Assembly (NCBI RefSeq): GCF_031755915.1
Contig: NC_083379.1
Location: 507,001-571,000, forward strand
Direction of reading: 5' to 3'
Source: Ziziphus jujuba
Lineage: Eukaryota > Streptophyta > Magnoliopsida > Rosales > Rhamnaceae
DNA length: 64,000 bases
The notes beneath the pieces are model-generated. The model saw nothing but the letters and a program-made list of their open reading frames with translations, was not told the origin of the DNA and ran no database searches. Positions 1 to 12,600 of this stretch are shown one piece after another (the first letter of the stretch is position 1; each line of letters opens with the position of its first letter). A program made the translations under genes and the position numbers.

Positions 1-295
1 TTCTTCTACAACACATGGCCGAGATTACAAAAAAGGACAGTAAACTATGTCAAATCTCTTATATACACACTTGAATCAGAAAAGACATCAGTCATATTAT
101 TTTCTAAACTAGTGAGGATACTAGATATTTACAATTAAATTCCCAAAACGACTCAAGAAACACCAAAACTAATACAACTCCATTCAACAATCTCACAAAA
201 CTTGAGCAGCCACATCTCTAACAGAACATATAATCATTGGACTCACAATTTAAAGTTTTGGATATGAATTTAAGATATTATGTATAGACACTTAC
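1..295 (-). other. intron 17 of the ABCC gene (partial)
   Basis: The exon at 296-496 ends in a good minus-strand donor (GTAAGT type, plus-strand 291-295). The sequence from 295 to the window edge shows no coding similarity to the next expected ABCC segment (VRDNILFG). It is read as intron. Confidence 0.7.
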
Positions 296-3200
296 AGTTG
301 CATTAAAAATCCATGAAATTTGTGGAACATAGGCAACCATTCCCCTCATTACAACACTTGCTTCAGCCACTGAGGGAAGCTCCCCAAGCATTGCAGATAT
401 AAGCGATGTCTTTCCTTCTCCAGTGCTACCAACAATTGCAACTAAGCTTCCAACAGGAATATCCAAATTGATATGTGACAATGTGGGCCTCTCTTGCTAA
501 AAGGTAAAAATAAATAAAATTCAAAAAAGAATTCAAGGATTTCAGTGTGCAGAAGACTTGTAAAAGCACCAGTTGGAAGTTGCAAGTTTTTGTTTTTCAT
601 TTTATAAGAGTTGAAACTTTATTAATAAAAGGGCATGTATATGCAAACGTATAAGGAGCCTTCAAGCAAGCAAAAAATGCTTCATAATTGAATCTCTATT
701 CCTACAAAGAAACACCAATATTCTGTGCCAAAGATACCAAATTTGAAAATTCGAAGAGTGTCCCATAAACCTAACATGACTAAACAGAGTTAATAATGGT
801 GGCCAGTTACAACTTATTATTTATTAATCAAGTTTTTAAACATTAGAACTCTTATGTAAAGAACTACTTAGAACACCAGTCCCTCATATAAAGGTAGGGG
901 CTATAGAAAAAATGATACCCTTCATAAATAACATAGTGATTAAAATAAACACACTTCTTTTTGTTTCAATATGTTAGTATGTGTTTCCATTGGCATCATG
1001 AGTATTGCACCAATTGAGTCCACTTCTTAATGCTTGAAGTTTTGGGGAGTGATGGTAATTATTTTTCTTTGATAAGCAACATGTAGATGCATATTTTACA
1101 TATATCAATGTATGTGAATTTGGCTCCACCACTTTAATTTCTACAAATTCATGTAGAGCATATGCAAACAACAACAACAACACTCAACAAAAAAGCAACC
1201 ATATTAAAACCTTTGGATCCCAAGAAAAGAATCCATTCTTGATTGAGATAGCTGGTAGCCTGGGATCAAGAGGAGGATTTGGCAGAAGAATCCGCTCTTC
1301 CGCTAAGAGTAGCTCCTCCAGACGCTTTAGTGATACATTGGCATTAACAACCTGTCATATCAAATCAACATTAGAAGCATAAAAGTTATAACTATTCCAG
1401 TACACTAAAAATTTCAACTGTAAACAATTTAACAAATAAATAAAATGAAACAAAGTGCTGAACTTTGAAAAGATATTTCATAGGCATTTCACAACCAACC
1501 AACAAAAGCAAGGGCTTGAATCTTTTGAATGTCACAACTCATCCAGAATAACACTTCTTGGACATATTGATACCCAAAACTTATCCCCAAACTAAATATT
1601 TTCAGCACCTTGCCCATATTCCTAAATTTACACTTATATATAATATCCAATTAACTAACCATATGCAAAGTCCCCATCTGATTTAAGTTTTTGAAAAATT
1701 AAAATTCCAAGTCTTTTTTTGGCAAGTAGAAAAACTTTACTCTGTCAATAATGAAAACACATTACAGAAAATCACAAAGGATGAGAAACCCTCAAAGAAA
1801 CTAAATGATTAACTACATCACATCCTTCCAGTTCAACAAAACTGATGAAATTTTAAAATTCCTGAACTCCTTTGAAGAAATACACATAAGAAGCCCTAAA
1901 CTTGTTAAATAAATACCTGAGTTATTATATTAGGAAGCATGAAAAGGGGAAAGCGAAGCACAGCAAACAGAGACAGCGATGTAAATGCCCTTGCAGGTGT
2001 TAAATCTCCCCCAAGTAAAGTGAACATTCCAAATGAAACCACAGTCACCGCAACTGGAATGCTGTTGAGCAGGAATCCATTAAACTGCAAAGAAGGGAGA
2101 AAATGAAAACAATAACTAGGAAGTCTTTTTGTATGTAGTTGAGTCTACAGGTTGTCACAAACATTGCATGCAACACCATGACATAAGGTGCAATCAATTT
2201 TACTTTGAAACTGATAAGTGAAGCACAACATTGGTGTTACATAATTCAATAACTAGTCTTAAGGTCTGTTTGGGAGTGATTCTTAGGAATCACTTGAAGT
2301 GATTTTTCAAGAATCACCGAATTGGTGCTTCTTCTAGAATCACAAGATAGGCAATTTTTCTACAAGAAAATCACCAAGAATGATTTTATATTCTTTTTGC
2401 CAAATACTATAGGAAGCGCTTTTATGCTTTCTGCAGTGCTTTTAGGCCTCCAAGAATCACTCCCAAACAGGCTCTAAATCCCTATACCCGTCCTTGTCAA
2501 ATATACATGAGAGACAAGAACCACAACACATTTCAAGTGAGACAGGTTCTCCTTTTTCTTTTTCCTTTTCTGAGAATGTGGAGGAATGTGGGGAAGCTCA
2601 CTTGGAGAGCATTCATATGATTGTGTCTGCAACTGAGAGACAGGACATTATAACAAAAGGAAAAAAGGAAATTCCATAAAAAGAAAGGGTACACCGTACA
2701 TCAAAAAATATTTGAACACAAATTTTTTCTTCTTTTTAAACAAAGGTCTTGTAGCAAACAAAATAAAATATTACATCAATAGTTTTAGAATTCATTTTTC
2801 AAATGGTATGAAAAACATACAAATTGAAGGACACCATACCGCTGCAAGAAGGGATGCATTTCGGAACCAAGATAATTCCTCAGTCCTTACACTCAACACC
2901 TTAGATTGAAAACTCTTCTCCCATGCATAGCATCTGACCCATTTTCAACATAGACAATTAAACTTATCAACAAATATCTTGATTGTCTCACCCAAAAAAA
3001 AAAAAATTAAAAAAATTAAAAAATAAACAAACAAGACTAGAAGTTATCACTCAAAAGTCATACTTCACAGTGTCCATCGCCGCTAAAATTTCATTCATGA
3101 GACCAATTCGCTTGTCAGTCCGTTGCAAGCCCTCCTTAGATAATTTCTGCATTTTGCTTATCACAATTGTCTGTTCCATAAAATATATTAGATGAATAAG

Positions 3201-6200
3201 GAGTTTCGGAATTTCTTTTTCTTGTAATATATATATATATTTTTTTTGGCTACTTGAACTCAGAATCTCATTACACACTAGTAGTGGATATAACCATTAG
3301 GCGCCCTCTCAGAGGCTGACAAGAAACAAAACTTTATTTATGATAAAACCACAGAGAATATAAATAGAGGATAAGAAATCCACATTTGATTTATTGTTGC
3401 TCTTTATTTTGTTTCTTATCTGCATTCTGCATATGACAATTGTCTGTTTCCACAAATTAACTTGGAAAATTAAGGATATACTCAATCAGAAAATATAATT
3501 TATTTAACATGCACATAGAAGAAAAGTTGAAGTAGAGCCACCATAAAATTCATGAGAACCAAAAAGCATTCTTCATAGTGTCAAAATAATCATAACATTG
3601 ATTAGTAATTGATAAAATATATTATTTCCTCAAATTTGTCAAAATGCATATTTTGGTCCACATTTCAAGGAATTTGGAGCCTTGATATTTCTGATGGGTA
3701 TAGATATTTTCTTCCTTGGTTGTTTGTGGTGCTACAACTATTTTATGGAAAATCCTAAGTAAATGCAGTGGAAAGCAATAAGTTGAGTCCTCAGATATCA
3801 AGTGATTTTTACTCAAGTCAGCATCCCACAGATCTCAAAGAACAATACTGCTTTTCTCATAACCACTTTTCATGATTAGCTTACATTGGAAAGGATTTAT
3901 ATTTTAAGCCAATTGTTAGTTTTTGTTTTATTGTTCTAATCCTCTGTTAATGTACTGCATGGTTTTTGGTTTTAAATAAATTTTGTTATTTATCAAAAAA
4001 TAACAATAAAATCTTGATGGCAGTAAAAACAAACAGGAAGAATTATAAAATTGGTAAAACTTTAAGTGGGAACTCTTGTACCTGTACGGGGAACATAAGG
4101 ACCAACATTAAAGCTCCAACTAGTGAAGACACACCCAATTGTTGATATAGAAGAACTAAAGAGATAACAATTCGAAATGGAGCTGACCACAGAGTATGAA
4201 GTGATTGACATATTTGCTGCACAAGAAAATGGAAAAGAAATTAATTCAAATTCAAATAAAGTAAATATATACAAATATCTCAAGCGTTAATTGTTATTCT
4301 AGTCCAACACAAACAAAAAAAAATGAACAAATTAAATCAGGCCTTCTGAAATTAAATTGGGTTAGCAGACAACAGTCTCTTCAATAATTTCCGAATCCAT
4401 CATTGATCCTTGATTGGAGGGAAGTATACCACAACTATTTCTCATGTCTTGGTTTAGGACAATATCGTTGAAAAGAAATTGTAGAATTTTTTAACAGAAG
4501 GTTTCAAGATGTGAGAAATCTATGGGATCATATCAAGTTTCAGGCTTTTTTATGACCAACCACTTCAAAAGAGATTTTTAAGGATATTCCAATTTCTTTG
4601 ATTTTTAAATTGAAACGATATAATATAATATGTTGTATTTTAGTTTATTTTTTGCAATGTCTTTGAGGGTTTATGATCCTCTTTAATATTTTAAATGTTT
4701 TCTTCTTATCAACAACGTAATGTTTCCTACCAATACATATAAGATACTTCCACCTGTCCCCAAGTAACATAGCTACTGAGGAAAAACTTTGCTCCCAATT
4801 AAACATTAATCAAGGAATTTTTTGCAGACAACTTAAAATGACATTAATGCTAAAAGCGTGCAAACAAAGTCCCACATTGGCTAAACATGGGGACCCTAGA
4901 GGGTCTATTGTGTTACTGCCCAAATTAAGTTAACCTTTTAGGGTGGAACCACTAGCCTTAACAATTAATTTAACAGCAAATGGGCAAGTCTGAAGTGCAT
5001 AGTGTAAGGCATTGATAATTTGCTAAATAATGAAGCAATAAAATGGTAAAGAGAATACATGCCTGAAGTGCTTCTGCATCTGTTGTCATCAAGTTGGTTA
5101 TTTTTCCAGTTGCAAACTTCTTACGAGCTTCATGAGTTAGCCTCAAAGATTTGCGAAATACAGCAGCAACCTAGAGAGTAATGCAACGAATGAAAATAAA
5201 ATATTTTTATATATCCATGATATTTTGAGAAGGAAAATTCTATTCAAGTTACCAAACTAGACAAAACAAAACAAGGTCCCAACCCAAATCACAGATAATT
5301 GGTAGCTCTCAAATCTTCATAATGATTTCTAAGATTACCAGTTACTTATTCCAAGAAAATATGCTGAAGGAAATCCAAAACCATGAGGACACTAAAAAAC
5401 CAGGTCCATCATGTCCATCACAACATAATTTTTCTTCTTCTTCTTCTTCTTCTTCTTCTTCTTCTTCCTTTTTTTTTTTTTTTTTTTTTTTTGGGGTAGA
5501 TAAAAGAACACAAATATTATGATGATCAGCCATAAACAATACTCTCCCACTTCCTAAAAAATGGAGCTTGAAGGGAAATGTAGTATTCTCCTCCAAAAGA
5601 ATTGCAAAATCTTCTTTTACTAACAATTTATAACACTGCTTTCACCCAAACAACCAGTTACCAATGCTTCCACTGCATATATATATGAAATTTGACCCCT
5701 ACTATTCTCCATCCAAAATCAGTGCCAAAAATCAGAGCTAATTTAGGAAAATCCAAACTACCCTACTAGCATAAGGCACACACCTATGTAATGCACAACC
5801 AATAAGCAAAATCACATTCCAAAATGATAAATTGATTCCGGCGATTTTACTGAGCATGCAGCATGAGGAGATAAAAAGGTCACGCCTCCAAAGTAATTAC
5901 TTTCTGAATCCACAAAATCTCAAAGTAAAAGGGAAATCTAAATAATTATAGGGTTGCCAAGGTCGAAGAAAATCTTACCAAGGTGGATCTTAACCGATAA
6001 CCAACACGCATGACATTCTGGAAATACTGAGCTTCACATAATACCCCAAAAACCTGAACCAAGGATACCGATCAGAAGTTCAAAATGATTCTTAATTAGT
6101 CATTCTAAAGCTTTCAAGTTAATTCAAAATTCCATAGAAAGAGGATATAAGTAACAACCAAACTTCTCCAATTTAATGCATCATAAAAGCACAAACCTAC

Positions 6201-6623
6201 TAATAAATTCATAAACTATTAAAAGCACAAACTAAAACAACAAATTTACACTAGAATAGAAAGAATCTACTGCATTAGGCACTTGCAGAATTGTTTTCCA
6301 GGACAACTTTGATCATTTCCTCATAGATAAATTAAATTTGATACGTTTAAAATAACATGAATAAAAAAGTTTAATGTTATTTGATCAACCATAATCCACC
6401 ATTTCAACTATAGAACTTTTAGTTACTGCATCACCACAAAGCAAAATTGCCATGAAAATCTAAGCCGATGTTTCTTGTGACTGTGCAGTCTATAACAATA
6501 TTGCTGTCCAAATGGGAGGCTTTTGTAATAATTACAGGCTTCCAGTTCCAAGAAGTTTAAGGATATATGTGAGAGAGAGAGAGAGAGAGAGAGAGAGTGT
6601 GTGTGAGTGTGTGTGTGTGTGTG

Positions 6624-6657
<34 letters not shown>

Positions 6658-9600
6658 TGTGTGTGTGTGTGAATGAGAGAGAGAGAGAGAGAGAGAGAGT
6701 GTGTGTGTGTGTGTGTGTGTGTGCGAGCGCGCGCGCGCGTGTTTCTTTAATTCATAAAAGTTGGAAGGATGCAATTTATTACTGTTATTTCAATTTTTAC
6801 TGTATTAGAGGATTTGTCATCCTGTTCTATATGTCTTCAAATTAATAAAGCCAACTTTTCTATCAAAACATTACATATAATTGTCCAAAACAGCAATTAT
6901 AGGCATTACATATCATCATCCAAACCACAAACTACAGGCAGTATACAATAAAGACAGGAACACAATCAATATATTGACAAATGTAAAAATATATTGCCAG
7001 AATAGAGATTTTGCATCATACCACTCCAACAAATATTGAGAAGGCATAAATGTAACCAATCCATGCCGGATCCCCTTGTTGCATAGACTGCGAACGGTGT
7101 GAGAAACAATTTAATCAAACTACTTTGAAAAGCCAGCATGAATAGAATTAAACTTTAATCAGGAATATTAACTTCACTCTGATTTAATACTACTCACCAA
7201 ACATGTAAATGTAGAGCTAACACAAGTTACACAAATAGACAGTGCTTAACACAACCTCTCATGTTCAGAATCTAATAATGGGATAGAAATCGAGCTTTGC
7301 ACATGCAACTTAATAATAACAGAAATGGGCGTTGGAATTTGAACACGAGATAAGATAGAAACAAAGCTCTTCTACCATGTCAAGTTACCACTATTACAAG
7401 CTTACCTCTTTTTCATATTCTTGAAATGAATGCTTGCTGATATATTAACCACGACTCTGGCACGCATTCATTTCAAGAAATCACAAGCAAGCTGGAAATG
7501 GAAAACATTAACATGCCAACTTGAGGGGGGTGATGAAGAAATCAAGCTGCTTGGAGAAAAATTAGAAGTCATGGAATTCTCTCTTTAATAGGGAAAGTTG
7601 ACTGACCTCTCAATGTGTGAGCTACTCATTTAGCTCCCTTATTTTGTGTGGTTGACCAAGTAATTTCAAGATTTATATTTAGTTTCCTATGTTTTTTGTG
7701 TGTTCATGCCCATATATTTTGTCATACTTCTAACAAATATGAATAAGATATCATTCCTCTTTAAATATTAGTAAACAAGTACTTTTAAAACACATGTAAA
7801 TGTATTTACATTCAAATTAGATCATGAAGAACTCTAGCCATCAAACTAATATAGATTCAGATGTACGATGTCTTACAAATATGAATAAGAAAGATATCAG
7901 TCCTCTTTAAAATTTTGAAAACAAGTCCCTTTTAAAACAGATATAAATGTATTTATATTGAAATTAGATCATGAAGAACATCTAACAGTCAAACTAATAC
8001 AGATGTAGGACACAGCCACACTTGATAAGTACAGCATGGACAGTTGGACTAACATAACCTGAACAAGGTAGGGCATATATCCAGTAAAGTATAGAATTTT
8101 AAAATTAAAAGAAAAGAACTAACCTGTAGGAGTTGATTCAAGATAAGAGGCCCCACAAATTGTGAAAGATCATTGCCAATCTACAATATGTAAATAAAAG
8201 GAGTGAAACATTAAATGGTATGACATATTGTTGAAATAAAGAGAGGAAAAGAAAAAAGAACATAATATTGAAGTAAAAAAAGATTAACACTCTAGCCAAT
8301 GTGTTCTACTCACATTTAACCTTCTAACACTTCCCCTCAAACCATTAATACAGTCAGAATTTAACAACAAAAACAGATACAAAACCGTAGTAGGCAAATT
8401 GATACAATTAATTATTACTACACTGGACATTGCTTCTTCAATTACTGCAGTTTGTCAATTTGTGGATTCCCTAAAACAAATTCATTAGGAAGCAGTATGT
8501 GGAATTCTCAGGTATCTTAAAGGTACTCAGGGTTTGGGGATTTCACAGAAAATGAAATGAGTGTTGAAGGCTGCTCTGGTACTATGTTGAAACAAAGACA
8601 TGAAAAGAAAAAAGAATTAAACATTTAGATATCTCCAAGTGTTTATAGTTATTGTGCAAGCCTACACGGTAGGATGAGTGTTGGTAACTGTTTGTGTTGG
8701 CTTGATATGCATGGTTGGATCCATCCTAATGTTTTAAGTTCTTGAAAATTAATGTTAATTTAACAAATTTAAAGCCAAATGAAGATCCAACAAAAAATTC
8801 AAGAGAATACGCTCACTACCTTAAAAAAGCCTCCCAACCAAAACCTACAAGCAAAAAAAAAAAAAAAAAAAAAGGCAAAAGAAAACACAAATTAGATGCA
8901 TACACATAAGAATACACAGCTTCCATCTAAATTGTATATTAATTAACTACCTTCCCCCAAGGCTATTGTTCAATGCTCTTAAAAGCCATGGTTTTGGCTT
9001 TCGAGATTCCTCAGTCCAACATCTTTGGAACCTAAAAGTTCAAAAGAAAATTATGAACAACCATGACCTATTAGAATTGTACAATGCAAAGAGTAGAGAA
9101 CAAGCACAGACTTAGCATTCAGTGTTTCAGTCCTGTCCCAATCATCCAACTTCCAAACATCTTTCTCTGTAACAGGTCTTTGATACCCAAGCTTCATAAT
9201 GGGATTCATCCATGAAAAAATTATTTCTGGTAAAAAGAACACAACCAAGAAATGAGTTGACAAATATATCATAAAAAAATTCAGAGATTTAAAGAACACT
9301 ATAAATCGTCTATGAACCATCTAAAAACAAGCACAGAACAAGAAAAAATGGTGGAGATAGATATTGAATGATCCTATTCTTCCATAAAGCTTTACAAATT
9401 ATCTAAGCTAGCTTTAAATTAAAAGGTAATGAACATGAAGGAAGATTGATAAATCATTTACAAAGAGATTTGACAGCGAAAATAAAACAAGAAACTAAAA
9501 ACCTTCAACAGGTGCATTATATGTGTCTTTTTCATTTGCAGACCATTTAGACGACAAACTTTACTACTTTAATACTATGAATAATTAAATGTTTCTCTAT

Positions 9601-12600
9601 CACATTGTAATTTTAAGTTTCAATAGACACCAAGCACAAAGGTTATTTGTCTTGATGGATGCTTACTTGAAAATATGTTGGCGTGCCTCTCAGGACATAT
9701 CTGCTCTCCTCCAGGAAGTTGTTGATATGCTGTATCATCTATTAGTTCAATCCGGATTGGAGTATAACCAGGATAGGGATCCAATTGTGGAAGATGCACG
9801 AGCAGAAGTACCCCAAACAAAACCTGCATCAAAACAATAGCACAAAGCAATGGCATAGCCATGCTTTAAATATAATAGAAGGTAAAATATAAGATCTCAA
9901 GTAATACTAGTGTTTCCAGCATTTTGATTCTTTCCTTAGCATACTTGTTTGTCTAGGTTTCATATCTACATGTGCAATATGAATATGAACGCCATGCATA
10001 AGCCCTATACCTTAAACTCCTTTCATTTAATTTCATTAACTAATAATGATGCTTATACTCAAGCTGGAAAATGGCTTGATAAAAATTTGACACCTTTTAT
10101 TTTTTATTTTTTCAGTCTGACTTTTTGTACTTATAAAGGTACTTACTTTAATATATCCAATGTAGAGATTTATGATAGAAAGCTCAAAACTTTGACAATT
10201 TGTACTTACGAGGGTACTTAACTAATATTTGACATTTTTCCTTGTGAAGGACAAACTCACCAAGAAATTCTTTCTATAGGGGCACCATGAGCAATGCCTC
10301 CACAAAGTTCATCAAACTTCTTTCACTTCATCTTATCCCCAGATTCTTTTTTATCAGATTTCCCCGTGAACAGTAACATCCAATAGATGGCAATCTAGGC
10401 TTGGTCACCTTCTGATGTAGATAGTCAAGTTTTTTGTCTTTGTAATGAAAAATATTGTGGTTCTTGTTTTGATTTTTGTAATTCGTGTCAATATGTCAAA
10501 ACCCATAGGCTAGCCTTTGTACTGTCAAGTCAAAAAGCAATGAAACCATTTGAACTGGTGCATTCAGATTTACGGGATCCTTCCCCAGTGAACTTTGTTA
10601 CTAATATGAAGTATTTCCCACTGATTACTGATGATTTTTCAAGATTTACTTGGATATACTTTCTCAAAACCACAGATAAAGCATTACCTACTTTCTGAAA
10701 TTCAATACCTTAGTTCAAACACCTGAACAAAATGGAAGGGTTGAAACAAAAACTAGACATGTAGTTGAAATGGAGCTTACTCTTTCATCTCATCGTCAAG
10801 TTCCTCTCTCTTTTTGGCCCTATGGCTTCCAAACTTTTACTTATCTGATATATGGGTTCCCACACATGTTCTAGAAAACAATTCTTCTCATGAACTTTTC
10901 TATCATCACATACCAAATTACTCTTTTCTTAAAACGTTTGGATGTGCTTGTTCACCCTTTATTTGACCCTATAACAAACAAAATGCGCGTGTGTTTTTTG
11001 GTTATAATTCAAAACATACATGTTATCCATGTCTTGACGGATTTAAAGGTCAAATTAATGTCTCCAGAAATGTCTTTTCTCATATGTTGCCACTTCTCCT
11101 AATATTCCTTCTCATACACCTGCTTATACTATTTCTTTGTCTCCCTCATCTTCAACTAACTCTTTTTTCTTTACACCGTCATGTTTTTTCCTTTTGTCTT
11201 ATATACATTCTAATTCACCTCATCTATCTTCATTATACACCTAATTATTCTTTCCTTAAAGCTTTTGGGCATGCTTGCTCTCCCTTTATTCAACCATATA
11301 ACAAACACAAACTTGAATTTCCATCTGTAAGAGTGTTTGTTGATTCATTACAGTTCAAAATATAGATGTTATCTACGTTATGTGTTGACTGATTTATAGG
11401 TCGAATTTATGTCTTTAGAAATGTTCATTAAATTAATGAACAGTCGTTTCCCTTTGCCTCATCTGTTGCTACTTCCCCTCCTGATATTTCCTCCTTCTCA
11501 CATACCTCTTTCTACTATTTCTTCGTCTCTCTAACTATTTTCCTTCCACATCGTCTTATGTTTTTTCCTCTCTTCTAATATCCATGCTAATTCAAATAAT
11601 CTATCATCATCACATAACTAATTACTCATTTCTTAAAAAAAATTTGAATGTTCTTGCTCTCCCTTTATTAAACTCTATAACAAACACAAACTTGAATTTA
11701 AGCCAGTAGAATTTTTTTTCTTTTGGGTTATAGGTCAAAACCTAAATATTATCTATGTCTCGACATATTTACAGGTTGAATTCATATCTATAGAAATTCT
11801 TTTCCTTTTGCCTCATCTGTGACACTTCTCCTTCCAATATTCCTTCTTCTCATGTACCTGTTTCTACTATTTCTTTGTCTCTCTCATCTTCAACTAACCT
11901 TTTTTCTTGTACATCATCTTATGTTTTTTCGTTTCTTTTAATATACATTCTTGTTTACTTAATCTATCATCATCATAGAATATCTAAAATAAAATGAGCA
12001 GTTTTTGAATGTCTAAACAGAACTCCATAAACAGACATCATTTATAGTTTGGCCACATAAAATGCCTCTCCACAATTCCAAGGGCCATTTATGGCCTGAG
12101 GCTGACTAGCTGATAACTCAGAAGACCAACTTGGAGGAACTATCAGAATAGAATCACAAAATTGGATTTTAAAAAAACAGCATAACCTATATCACAAAGA
12201 AAGATAAAACTGGCAAACCTGTATGACAACTTCGCTGACGTATAAATACAGTACAGAACTGCAAAAAAAACAGAATAGAAGTATAGAACAGTGAGTTTTT
12301 ATTGTATCTCACTTACATCCAAACTTTCATGTACCATTAAAAAAAAAAAAAAAAAAAAAAAAAAAGCCGAGATTTGGTATTCTAGAATCAACTAGTTTGG
12401 CAAGGCAATTAGTATGTCAAATGGCATTTCAAGTTGAGAGTTGTCAATCATATCACAGACGTTTAGCTGTCATTCAAAAACTGACTATATGACAGACATA
12501 CAACTTGACACTTATAATCTCTTTTCAAGGTAAAAATGGATGGTTAGATTTTCGCAAGAAACAGATTAAAAGGTTAAAGAAATTAAGAAGAGAAATGTGG

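Noticed and set aside
6532..6845. Open frames of 80-82 codons on both strands
   Set aside because: They are translations of a (GA)n/(GT)n microsatellite; no complex sequence.
10120..10220. Two GTACTTANNANGGTACTTA motifs 70 bp apart, considered as LTR ends of the copia relic
   Set aside because: No TG...CA termini, primer-binding site or matching copy beyond the integrase region; only a short local repeat.
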